Source: Pseudomonadota bacterium (GTDB taxonomy: Bacteria > Myxococcota_A > UBA796 > UBA9615). Taken from it: a stretch of DNA of 64,000 nt. The notes beneath the pieces are model-generated. The model made no database searches. It was given only the letters and a program-made list of their open reading frames with translations, and was not told the origin of the DNA. How positions within the stretch are numbered: position 1 is the stretch's first letter; every line of letters starts with the position of its first letter. Position numbers and translations under genes: made by a program. The stretch lies in assembly GCA_024229515.1 (NCBI GenBank), contig JAAESI010000153.1, positions 35,146 through 99,145 on the forward strand, read 5' to 3'. Below are positions 31,639-40,385 of the stretch, in pieces.

Positions 31639-32438
31639 CCGATGAACTCTTCGCCGCCGTGGATGCCCAGCGTGTTGCCGGTCATCCAGTACAGCCGTGG
31701 ATCGGTGAGGGCGCAGATCGCACCAGCGACATCCTCAACGTGAGTGAGGCGGCTGATGGGCGACTTCGTCGTGCTCTTGCGGATCAGCTCTTCGTGGCCG
31801 GGGATCTTCCGCAGCGCGGCGGTCTCGGTGACGCCGGCGCAGATCGCGTTCACCGTGATCTTGCGCTCCAGGAGCTCGTAGGCGAGCTGCCGAACGTGCG
31901 CCTCCAGCGCCGCCTTGGCAGAGCTGACGACGCCGTACGCGGGGGTCACCTGGCGCGCTCCCGTCGACGTCATCGCGAAGATGCGGCCGCCCTCGGTCAT
32001 GAGCCCGCGGTGGACCACATCCTGGGTCCACCACACCAACGAGTTGGCCATCACGTCCTGCGTCATGACCATCTGCTTGGCCGAGACGACACCGTCTTCG
32101 TCGCCGACGGGTCGGACCAAGTTCTTCAGCGAACCAAAGGCCAGCGAGTGCATCAGCACGGTCAGCGTGCCGCCGTCCTCGGCCAGCGTCTCGGCGATGC
32201 TGTCCACCACCTTGCCCCGACGCTTGTCGTCGGCGGCGTTGGTATTGAAGAAGAGGCAGCGCACCCCCGCCGCTTCACAGTCCGCCACGACTTGGTGGGC
32301 CTGGGGGAGCGTGCCGCGGCGGTCCAGGTGGACACCGAAGATGTGGAAGCCGTCAGCCGCGAGCGCACGGGCCGCAGCGGCCCCAAAGCCGCTGCTGCTG
32401 CCGAGGATCAGGGCCCAGCGAGGAGAAGAATCAGTCAT
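31635..32438 (-). CDS. SDR family oxidoreductase (enoyl-ACP-reductase-like)
   Basis: ALILGSSSGFGAAAARALAADGFHIFGV; C-terminal LTDPRLYWMTGNTLGIHGGEEFIG. Confidence 0.85.
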   Translation of the reverse strand: MTDSSPRWALILGSSSGFGAAAARALAADGFHIFGVHLDRRGTLPQAHQVVADCEAAGVRCLFFNTNAADDKRRGKVVDSIAETLAEDGGTLTVLMHSLAFGSLKNLVRPVGDEDGVVSAKQMVMTQDVMANSLVWWTQDVVHRGLMTEGGRIFAMTSTGARQVTPAYGVVSSAKAALEAHVRQLAYELLERKITVNAICAGVTETAALRKIPGHEELIRKSTTKSPISRLTHVEDVAGAICALTDPRLYWMTGNTLGIHGGEEFIG

Positions 32439-32462
32439 GAATGGGGTTCCGCGCGGGCGGGG

Positions 32463-33191
32463 CTACATGGACTTCTTGACGCCCGCCGCTTCCGTCGCGC
32501 CGGCCTTTTCGGAGTCGCGAGCCTTTTTGAGCGCCTCGAGCTGAGCTCGGGCGGTGGCCGTACCGGCCTGTGCCTTGATCTTGTCGAGCTTGGAGTTCAG
32601 CGAGCTGTCGCCGATCTCCGTGCTGACGTCGGCCTCGGCGTGCAGTCTGTCGATGTGCTCCCGGACGTTGTCCAGGGCCTTGATGTCGGCGTCCATGCTC
32701 AGGCCCGAGAGGGTCTCCTGAATCTGGATGCGAGCCTCCGCGTGCTCCTTCTTGGCGAGCATCGCGTCCTTCTCACGCTCGAGCTTCTCGATCTCGGCCT
32801 GGAAGGCGACGATCGAGGCCTTGGCGTCCTCCGCCTGCTCCTTGGCGTGGATCAGCTCGCGGTCGACGGCGGCGATGCGGGCCGTGAGCTCTTCCTTGCG
32901 CTGCAGCAGCACGAGGGCGACGTCGTCCTCTTCCTGGTCGACGGCGGCGGCGATCTGGAGATCGAGGTCGGCGATCGCGCGGCTCTTCTCTTCGAGCTCG
33001 GCGCTCAGCTTGTTGCGCTGGACGATGATCCCGGAGACAGCCTTCTTCAGAGACTTGTACTTCTCTTTGCGGGTGTTGATCGCCGCTTCGTAGACCGCCT
33101 CGGGGTTGTCCTTCTCGAGGTTTCCGACGAACAGCGAAAGGAACCCCTTCCAGAGGTTTCCCATGCGCGAAAAGAAGCCACCCTCAGCCAT
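32463..33191 (-). CDS. pspA: PspA/IM30 family protein
   Basis: FFSRMGNLWKGFLSLFVGNLEKDNPEAVYEAAINTRKEKYKSLKKAVSGIIVQRNKL; long coiled coil. Confidence 0.8.
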   Translation of the reverse strand: MAEGGFFSRMGNLWKGFLSLFVGNLEKDNPEAVYEAAINTRKEKYKSLKKAVSGIIVQRNKLSAELEEKSRAIADLDLQIAAAVDQEEDDVALVLLQRKEELTARIAAVDRELIHAKEQAEDAKASIVAFQAEIEKLEREKDAMLAKKEHAEARIQIQETLSGLSMDADIKALDNVREHIDRLHAEADVSTEIGDSSLNSKLDKIKAQAGTATARAQLEALKKARDSEKAGATEAAGVKKSM

Positions 33192-33248
33192 TACATGTCC
33201 CCTTGTGCCGCCCTTTGGCGGCCGCGAGCATACACCATCAGTCTCGAC

Positions 33249-33989
33249 CTATACGCCCCGCTCGCGCGCGTATTCCACCAGTTCCAGACCGAGCGGCCGC
33301 AGCAGCCGGGTCGCGTGCCGCGTGTCGTACACGGCAACGTTGGACGGCGAGTCGGGATCGACCAGATGAACCCCCCGCCGGAGCGAGCCGGGATGCTCGG
33401 CGAGTGCCGAGGCCGCCTCGACGAGCCAGTCCACCGGCGCGTTGCGGGCCGCCCGCAGCACGGTCCAGGGGACGTCGGAGGCGCGCACCCGGCGCTCGGC
33501 CACCATCTTGGACTCGGCGTACGCGGTCCCTTCGAACTGCTGGCCGCGGAGCAGGTCGGTCTCCGAGAAGGGGCCGGTGATGTCGCCCGAGACCGCCACA
33601 TCCGAGATGTGAACGAAGCGCCGAAGGTGTGGCAGCTCCGCGGCCAGCCCCAGCGTGTGGGTGGTGCCGCGGACGTTGTGGCTCCAGACCCAGCCCCGGT
33701 CCTGCTTCGGGCCGGTGTAGGCCCCCGCGTGCACGACGACCTCCACGCCTTCGAGGCTGGCGCGATCACGCTTGTCCAGCAGCTCGGGCCGGGTCAGATC
33801 CCCGGTGACGAGCCGGATTCGGCGGGCGGTGTCGGCCTCGGTGGTGCGCAGCTCGGCGAGCCACTCGCGAGCGGATCGACGGCTCTCCTTGCGGACCAAC
33901 AGCGACAGCTCGTGGCCGGCCCGGACGAGGTACAGCGCCAGGGGACGTCCCAGCCGCCCGGTGCCCCCGGTGAGGAAGTAGTTCGACAC
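33249..33989 (-). CDS. NAD(P)-dependent epimerase/extended SDR
   Basis: NYFLTGGTGRLGRPLALYLVRAGHELSLLVR, AYAESKMVAERRV; likely GTG start at 33989. Confidence 0.85.
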   Translation of the reverse strand: MSNYFLTGGTGRLGRPLALYLVRAGHELSLLVRKESRRSAREWLAELRTTEADTARRIRLVTGDLTRPELLDKRDRASLEGVEVVVHAGAYTGPKQDRGWVWSHNVRGTTHTLGLAAELPHLRRFVHISDVAVSGDITGPFSETDLLRGQQFEGTAYAESKMVAERRVRASDVPWTVLRAARNAPVDWLVEAASALAEHPGSLRRGVHLVDPDSPSNVAVYDTRHATRLLRPLGLELVEYARERGV

Positions 33990-34041
33990 GGCAGTGGGGT
34001 AGCACGCAGCCCGATGCGCTGCCACCTGGGGTCGGGATAGG

Positions 34042-35691
34042 ATGCCCGGCATGAAGCGCACTCCCTGGCTGCTCCTGGTCCTCGCCCTGGCCCTCGTCGG
34101 ATGCCCCGATGACGACGACGACGACTCCTCCGACGACGACACCACCGACGACGACGACTCCTCCGACGACGACGACGCCACCGACGATGACGACGCCACC
34201 GACGACGACGACGCCACCGACGACGACGACGTCACCCCCCCGCTGCCGGGCTCGGCCATCGGCAACCACCCCTCGTTCGCCTCCAGCCGAACGTCCGACT
34301 GGTCGGGTGACGGGGTCGCGATCCTCGGCGACGTCAACGGCGACGGCTTCGACGACTTCGCCATCGGCGCACCCGCGGGCGGACTCAAGGAGATCGGCTC
34401 GGAGCCGGGCCAGCTGTTCCTGTTCTTCGGCAAGGCCGACCCCGACTGGGGCCCCGAGACTCCCCTCACCGACGCCGACGTGCAGTGGGAAGGGACCGCC
34501 AACGACGACCTCGGCTTCGCCGTCATCGGCCCGGGCGACTGGAACGGCGACGGCTTCGACGACATCGTCGTATCGGCCCCCCAGCACCCCCAGGGCAACG
34601 CCCAGGCGGGGCGGCTGTGGCTCATTCCGGGCCGCTCGTCGGGCTGGCCCATCGGCATGACGCCCATCGCCGACGACGCGATCGAGGTGTTCCCCGAGGC
34701 CGACAACAGCAAGCTCGGCCTGGGCCTCGGCGCCATCGGCGACGTCAACGGCGACGGCCTCCCCGACTTCGCCGCCAACTCACCGCTGTGGAACAACAAC
34801 GAGGGGCGCACCTACGTGTTCTTCGGCCGCACGGACCCCGTCACAGTGCTCGCCTCGTCCACCGCGGACGTGCTCCTGAACCCCGGCTGCGGCACCTGCT
34901 ACGGCTCCGTGTCGGGCTCGACCATCGCGGGCATCGGCGACGTCAACGACGACGGCATCGACGACTTCGCCATCGGCGCCCCGCAGGCGCGGCCGGCGGA
35001 CGAGGGCGGACTCCCGTTCGGCCGGGTCTACGTCATCCACGGCTCCGAGACCCTGAGCGGCGAGATCGCCCTGGAGCCGGATGGCGGCCCCCGGGGCGCC
35101 GCCACGATCATCGTCGGCCTCGCGGGAAACACCGACACGGGGCTCGGGCTGGCCGGCGCGGACATCACCGGGGACGGCATCAGCGACCTCATCGTGGGCG
35201 CCCCCCACAACGACCCGGACCCCTTCAGCAAGGGCGCCCTGTACGTCTTCGAAGGACGGACCGGCGGCTTCGCGGCGGACCTGACGCCCGCGGACGCGGA
35301 CCACACCCTGGAGGGGACCACCGTGCTCGAGTCGGTCGGCTACACCCCCGCCGTCGGCGACTTCGATGGCGACGGGGACGCCGACCTGGCCATCGGCTGC
35401 CCGGAGGCGGCAGGCCTGAACGACCCCCTCGCGCGCAGCGGCCGGCTCTACCTCATCAACGATCCGCCGGCCGACTGGCCGACCACGGACCCGATCGACG
35501 CCGCCCTCGCGGTGTGGCTGGGCGACGAGTACCCGCACTGGGTCGGCGAAGCCGTGAGCATCGGCGGCGACATCAACAACGACGGCTACATGGACATCCT
35601 CGTCGGCGCCAACAAGAGCTCCGCGGTGTCGGAGCGGGCCGGCCAGACGTACCTCATCCTCGGCGACGAGCCGGGCGAGCTGGCGAACTGA
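34042..35691 (+). CDS. FG-GAP/integrin-like repeat lipoprotein with Asp-rich tether
   Basis: Lipobox [43 protein letters not shown], repeated GDVNGDGFDDFAIGAP blades; alternative start 34051. Confidence 0.92.
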   Translation: MPGMKRTPWLLLVLALALVGCPDDDDDDSSDDDTTDDDDSSDDDDATDDDDATDDDDATDDDDVTPPLPGSAIGNHPSFASSRTSDWSGDGVAILGDVNGDGFDDFAIGAPAGGLKEIGSEPGQLFLFFGKADPDWGPETPLTDADVQWEGTANDDLGFAVIGPGDWNGDGFDDIVVSAPQHPQGNAQAGRLWLIPGRSSGWPIGMTPIADDAIEVFPEADNSKLGLGLGAIGDVNGDGLPDFAANSPLWNNNEGRTYVFFGRTDPVTVLASSTADVLLNPGCGTCYGSVSGSTIAGIGDVNDDGIDDFAIGAPQARPADEGGLPFGRVYVIHGSETLSGEIALEPDGGPRGAATIIVGLAGNTDTGLGLAGADITGDGISDLIVGAPHNDPDPFSKGALYVFEGRTGGFAADLTPADADHTLEGTTVLESVGYTPAVGDFDGDGDADLAIGCPEAAGLNDPLARSGRLYLINDPPADWPTTDPIDAALAVWLGDEYPHWVGEAVSIGGDINNDGYMDILVGANKSSAVSERAGQTYLILGDEPGELAN

Positions 35692-36135
35692 TCAGCTGAG
35701 GCTCTTGCGGTAGCAGACGAGCCGCTCGGCCTCCTCGAAGCCGAGCGCTTCGTGGAAGCTGCCGCTGGATTGGTTGCCCAGCTGGCGATCGCTCGCCATC
35801 TCCGTGCAGCCCTGCTCGATGGCCCAGACCTCCGCGGCGGCGACGAGGGCGCGACCGACCGCGTCTTGGCGGTACTCGGGGTGCACGAAGATCCCCTCGA
35901 TGTAGCCCACGGGAGAGGTGGCGCAGCCCTCGGCGTAGGCGCGCAGCCCGATCTCCGCGAAACCGATGACGCCATCGTCGGAGTGGTCCGCGAGCAGGCA
36001 GATCGGGGAGCTCGGGGAGGCGACGAAGTAGGCCGCGACCTCGGCGGCGTGGTCCGAGAACGAGCCCGGCCAGAGCGCGTCGCGCAGGTTCAGCCAGTCG
36101 GAGGCGTCCGCGGGTTCGGCGAGGCGGATGGTGAT
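35692..36135 (-). CDS. GNAT acetyltransferase resembling aminoglycoside 6'-N-acetyltransferases; no canonical start codon in frame
   Basis: Manual translation: ITIRLAEPADASDWLNLRDALWPGSFSDHAAEVAAYF...GFAEIGLRAYAEGCATSPVGYIEGIFVHPEYRQDAVGRALVAAAEVWAIEQGCTEMASDRQLGNQSSGSFHEALGFEEAERLVCYRKSLS. Confidence 0.75.
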   Translation of the reverse strand: MTIRLAEPADASDWLNLRDALWPGSFSDHAAEVAAYFVASPSSPICLLADHSDDGVIGFAEIGLRAYAEGCATSPVGYIEGIFVHPEYRQDAVGRALVAAAEVWAIEQGCTEMASDRQLGNQSSGSFHEALGFEEAERLVCYRKSLS

Positions 36136-36138
36136 CGC

Positions 36139-37173
36139 CTAGAGCTCCACTTCGCCCGGGGAGGTCGGCGTGTGGGGGATAACCTCGTCGCCGAGCACGA
36201 CCTCCAGCGCCTCGCCCTGGGGGAGCTCCACGCACAGGTTGCTGGCGACGCCAGTGGTGCCCAGGAGCAGCCGATCGTGCACCCCCGCGGGGCGGACGTT
36301 GGCGGTGCCGGACTCCCCGACCGTCAGGCACTGCTTGACCGGTTCGGGCCACGACTCGATGACGAGATCCTTGCCCTCGACGTCCCGCACGAGCCCGACG
36401 TCCCACAGCCTGGTGGCGATGCCGACGCGGTCGACGCCGCCGCACTCGCAGAACCAGGCGCTGTCGCGGAGCTTGCAGGGGTCGGCCCGCTTGCTGTCGG
36501 CGATGCACCAGACGCCCGCGACATCCCGCGGATCGGGGACCCAGACCCACAACGGCGCCTCCGCGCCCAACCGCACGGTCGCTTCGAATTCGCGCGGGTG
36601 GTCCTCGGCCAGCTCGTCGCTCCGGTTCATCCGCCACGTGCGGGGGGCCTGTCCCTCGGCCGTGATCGTGCCGGCGACGTGGCCGTAGGGCAGGCCCTTG
36701 ATGTGCACCCCGTCCACCGGGATCGGCAGGACTTCGCCGGTGGTCCGGGTCAGCAAGCCGGTCAGGGGCGCCCCCGCCGCATCGACGATCTTGAGGTGGG
36801 CGGTGCGCTGCGGCACGAGCACCACGTCCAGCGGCGACGGCTCCGGCTCGGCGGTCACCTCCTGAGGCTCGTTGGCCCAGATCCAGCCCGGGAACGCCAG
36901 GGAGATTCGCGTGGCACAGGGCGCGGCGAACGAGAACGCACCGTCGGCGGTCGAGGACCCGGTGTCCTCCGCCACCCCCCGGTACTCCCGCTCCCCCACC
37001 GGCTCGGAGGCGCGCATCTCGATCGCGACGGCCGCCGGCTCCATGGCCACGGTCACAACGCCGAGAACGCTGCAGTCGAGGGCGGGGGGCGTCACCGGCT
37101 CCGGGGTCGGTTCAGGAGCGGGCTCGGACGTACCGCAACCGAGGAGAGCGATGAGGACAAACAGGCGTCGCAT
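36139..37173 (-). CDS. hypothetical lipoprotein
   Basis: MRRLFVLIALLGCGTSEPAPEPTPEPVTPP lipobox. Confidence 0.8.
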   Translation of the reverse strand: MRRLFVLIALLGCGTSEPAPEPTPEPVTPPALDCSVLGVVTVAMEPAAVAIEMRASEPVGEREYRGVAEDTGSSTADGAFSFAAPCATRISLAFPGWIWANEPQEVTAEPEPSPLDVVLVPQRTAHLKIVDAAGAPLTGLLTRTTGEVLPIPVDGVHIKGLPYGHVAGTITAEGQAPRTWRMNRSDELAEDHPREFEATVRLGAEAPLWVWVPDPRDVAGVWCIADSKRADPCKLRDSAWFCECGGVDRVGIATRLWDVGLVRDVEGKDLVIESWPEPVKQCLTVGESGTANVRPAGVHDRLLLGTTGVASNLCVELPQGEALEVVLGDEVIPHTPTSPGEVEL

Positions 37174-37191
37174 CTATCGTTTCTACCGTTC

Positions 37192-37219
37192 TTGACCGGC
37201 CGGGTCGCGCGCGTTACCT
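37192..37219 (+). promoter_or_regulatory. possible sigma70-type promoter
   Basis: TTGACC, 16-bp spacer, TTACCT upstream of ATG 37247. Confidence 0.25.
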
Positions 37220-37246
37220 TCCGCGCCTCTCACGCCCCGGATCCTG

Positions 37247-38434
37247 ATGGCTGATCTCTTCCAGCGCTGCCGCGACTACACCACTGCCGACGACGCGAAG
37301 GCTATGGGGTTCTACCCCTACTTCCTCACGATCTCCGAACACTCGGACGGCACTGAGGTCGTAATCGACGGCAAATCCCGACTCATGCTCGGCTCCAACA
37401 ACTACCTGGGGCTGACCTTCCACCCGAAGGTCAAGGAGGCCGCCCGGGCGGCGCTCGACACCTTCGGGACTTCGTGTTCCGGGTCGCGTTTCCTCAACGG
37501 CACGCTCAGCCTGCACGAAGAACTCGAAGGACGCCTCGCCGCGTTCCTCGGTACCGAGGACGCCGCCGTCATCTCGACCGGCTACCAGACGAACCTCGCC
37601 ACCCTCGGGGCGCTCTTCCAGCGCGACGACGTGGCGGTCCTGGACCAGCAGGACCACGCCTCCATCTACGAGGGCGTGATGATCGCGCGCTGCCGCATCA
37701 AGCGGTACGACCACGTCGACATGGCCTCGTGCGAAGCGGTGCTGGAGAACCTCAAGCCCGACAAGGGGGCGGCGATCATCACCGACGGCGTGTTCTCCAT
37801 GGAGGGCGACCTCGCCCCCATCCCGGAGCTCGTCGCGCTGAAGAAGAAGTACGGCGTCAAGCTGATCGTGGACGACGCGCACGGCCTCGGCACGATGGGA
37901 CCGACGGGCCGCGGCTCGGCGGAGCACTTCGGCCTCCAGGACGAGGTGGACGTCATCACCGGCACGTTCAGCAAGGCCTTCGCGAGCCTCGGCGGCGTCG
38001 TCGCGGGACCGCGCTCGGTCATCAACTACATCAAGCACCACGGCCGCTCGCTCATCTACTCCGCCTCGATGGCGCCCGCCTCGGTGGGCTCCGCGCTCGC
38101 CGCGCTGGACATCATGGAGAACGACAGCGAGCCCCGGGAGCGGCTTCACGCCAACGTCTCGCGCATGCGGCGGGGGCTGATCGAGCTGGGCTACAAGGTC
38201 GGCGAGGCGCCCACCCCGGTGCTGCCGATCTACATCGGCGACGAGATGCGCATGCTGCCCTTCTGGCGGATGCTGTTCGATGAGGGCGTCTACACCAACG
38301 CGGTGATTCCGCCGGCGGTTGCGCCCGACGCCACGCTCGTACGAACGAGCTTCATGGCGTCCCACACCCCCGATCAGATCGACCGCGCCCTGGCCGTGTT
38401 CGAAAAGGTCGGGAAGTTGGCCAACCTCATCTGA
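37247..38434 (+). CDS. alpha-oxoamine synthase family PLP enzyme (serine palmitoyltransferase/AONS/KBL-like)
   Basis: GFYPYFLTISEHSDGTEVVIDGKSRLMLGSNNYLGLTFHPKV, TSCSGSRFLNGTLSLHEELE, VDDAHGLGTMG, GTFSKAFASLGG. Confidence 0.88.
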   Translation: MADLFQRCRDYTTADDAKAMGFYPYFLTISEHSDGTEVVIDGKSRLMLGSNNYLGLTFHPKVKEAARAALDTFGTSCSGSRFLNGTLSLHEELEGRLAAFLGTEDAAVISTGYQTNLATLGALFQRDDVAVLDQQDHASIYEGVMIARCRIKRYDHVDMASCEAVLENLKPDKGAAIITDGVFSMEGDLAPIPELVALKKKYGVKLIVDDAHGLGTMGPTGRGSAEHFGLQDEVDVITGTFSKAFASLGGVVAGPRSVINYIKHHGRSLIYSASMAPASVGSALAALDIMENDSEPRERLHANVSRMRRGLIELGYKVGEAPTPVLPIYIGDEMRMLPFWRMLFDEGVYTNAVIPPAVAPDATLVRTSFMASHTPDQIDRALAVFEKVGKLANLI

Positions 38435-38453
38435 GTCTGATCGGGAGCGACGC

Positions 38454-40364
38454 ATGAAACGCTCCCTCCCCAAGATCGCAGCTGTCCTCGCCGTGCTCCT
38501 GGGAGTGGCGGCGTTGGCGATCCCGGCGTGGCTGAAGCGCGGAAGTGAGCGGGTCGCCGACGAGGTCGCGGCGCGGCTGTCGGATGCGCTGGAGGCGGAC
38601 TGCCGGGTCGGCTCCGCGAAGGTCTTGTCGACGCGCGAGGTGGAGCTCTTCGGGGTCGCCTGCGTGATGGACAAGGGCCCCGCGGTGGGGTTCGGGATCG
38701 GCCGCGCGGCGGCCCGGTTCAGCGCGCCTCCCCTCGGCGGGAGCCTGCCCCCCATCGAAGAGGTGACCGTCGCGGACCTGGACGTGCGGCTGCGCGATCT
38801 CCCCGAACGCGCCCCGGCGGCGGGCGATGACGACGACTCCAGCACCGACGTCGGCGATCTGTCGCACCGGCTGGAGACCGAGGTGCACCGCTTCTTCGAG
38901 TTCACCGTGCTCTTGGACAGCGGCTTCGGCGGCGCCCAGGTGCCCGCCCTGCGGGATCGGCTCACCGACGGCGGCAGCGTGCGCGTCGACCGCGCCGTGC
39001 TCGGGGAGGCCGACGGCACCGTCGTCGTCTCGGACGTGCACGCGGTGGTCGAGCGGACCGGCCTTCAGTTGGACGTGGCCGTCGCCGCGGAGCCGGCCCG
39101 GGGGGGCGTGCTCGCGTTCGACGGCACGCTGTCCGACGCCGGCCTCGGGGGCGCCCGCATCCGCCTCGAAGCGGTGCCCATCGCCCCCGAGCTGAGCAAG
39201 GCGGCGGGCGACTCGGTGGACGTTCGCGCCGGCTCGGTCAGCGGCGAACTGCAGTACAACAACGGCGGCTGGGCGGCGGATGTCGGCCTGCTGGACATCG
39301 ACGTGCAGGCCCGCGCCGTGGGCAAGGACTGGCTCCCCCTGCCGACGATCCGGGGCCGCGGCACGCTGGTGCCCGACGCGGACGCCGGAACCCTCGACCT
39401 GCGCGAAGGCCGCTGGGAAGTCGCGGGGGTGGGCGGAGGCCTGGAGGCCAACCTCGGCCCCCTCGGCCCCGACGCGGGGCTGCGGTTGGTGGTGGACGGC
39501 CAGCGGCTCGCCCTCGGCCAGCTGATGGGCGAGCTCCCGGAGGAGCTGATGCCCGCGTCGTACGCCGAGGAGATCCAGGGCACGGCGGACCTGACGATCA
39601 CCTTCGGGGGACCGCTGCACCGGCGCTCCGAGTGGGACCTGGACTGGGAGTCGGACTTCTCCCGCATCCTGCTCGCCAGCGGCGAGTTGGCGCAGGAGGT
39701 GGCGCGACTGCGGGGGCCGTTCCGCCATACGTTCCCCACCGATCCCCCCACCACGCGGGTGCTCGGCCCGGAGGACGACTCGTTCGTCCCCCTGAACGAG
39801 ATCAGCCGCCACCTCGCCGCGGCGGTGGTCTCGACCGAGGACTCGGGCTTCTTCGTCCACTCCGGCTTCGAGGAGGCGAGCCTCAAGGAGGCGGTGCTGG
39901 AGAACCTGCGCGAGGGCGAGGGGCGCGGCGGCTCCACGATCACCCAGCAACTCGCCAAGAACCTCTTCCTGTCGGGCGAGCGCACGCTGGCGCGCAAGCT
40001 GAAGGAGGCGGTGATCGCGTGGCGGCTGGAGAGTGATCTGCCCAAGGAGCGGATCCTCGAGATCTACCTCAACATCGCCGAGTGGGGCCCTGGCCTCTTC
40101 GGGGCGCGCGACGCCGCCGACCACTACTTCAACCGCACCCCACGCGTCCTGCGCCCGGAGGAGGCGGCGTTCCTGGCGTCGATGCTGCCGTCGCCGATCC
40201 GCTACCACGGCTACTACCACTCGCCTCGGGGGCTGACCCAGAACCGGTACTCGATGGTGCAGGACATCCTCCGCTCGATGCACCGCATGGGCCGCCTGGG
40301 GGGCCGCGACTACCACCTCGCGCGGGGTGAGCCGATCGAGCTTGCAGGCTGCCGATCCAACTGA
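38454..40364 (+). CDS. GT51 transglycosylase with large N-terminal extension
   Basis: AAVVSTEDSGFFVHSGFE, GGSTITQQLAKNLFLSGERTLARKLKEAVIAWRLE, KERILEIYLNIAEWGPGLFGARDAADHYFNR. Confidence 0.88.
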   Translation: MKRSLPKIAAVLAVLLGVAALAIPAWLKRGSERVADEVAARLSDALEADCRVGSAKVLSTREVELFGVACVMDKGPAVGFGIGRAAARFSAPPLGGSLPPIEEVTVADLDVRLRDLPERAPAAGDDDDSSTDVGDLSHRLETEVHRFFEFTVLLDSGFGGAQVPALRDRLTDGGSVRVDRAVLGEADGTVVVSDVHAVVERTGLQLDVAVAAEPARGGVLAFDGTLSDAGLGGARIRLEAVPIAPELSKAAGDSVDVRAGSVSGELQYNNGGWAADVGLLDIDVQARAVGKDWLPLPTIRGRGTLVPDADAGTLDLREGRWEVAGVGGGLEANLGPLGPDAGLRLVVDGQRLALGQLMGELPEELMPASYAEEIQGTADLTITFGGPLHRRSEWDLDWESDFSRILLASGELAQEVARLRGPFRHTFPTDPPTTRVLGPEDDSFVPLNEISRHLAAAVVSTEDSGFFVHSGFEEASLKEAVLENLREGEGRGGSTITQQLAKNLFLSGERTLARKLKEAVIAWRLESDLPKERILEIYLNIAEWGPGLFGARDAADHYFNRTPRVLRPEEAAFLASMLPSPIRYHGYYHSPRGLTQNRYSMVQDILRSMHRMGRLGGRDYHLARGEPIELAGCRSN

Positions 40365-40385
40365 CCTGAGCTAGGCTGCGCGGCC

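Noticed and set aside
34095-34230. Asp-codon repeats as possible CRISPR or regulatory repeat
   Set aside because: In-frame coding microsatellite in a lipoprotein tether.
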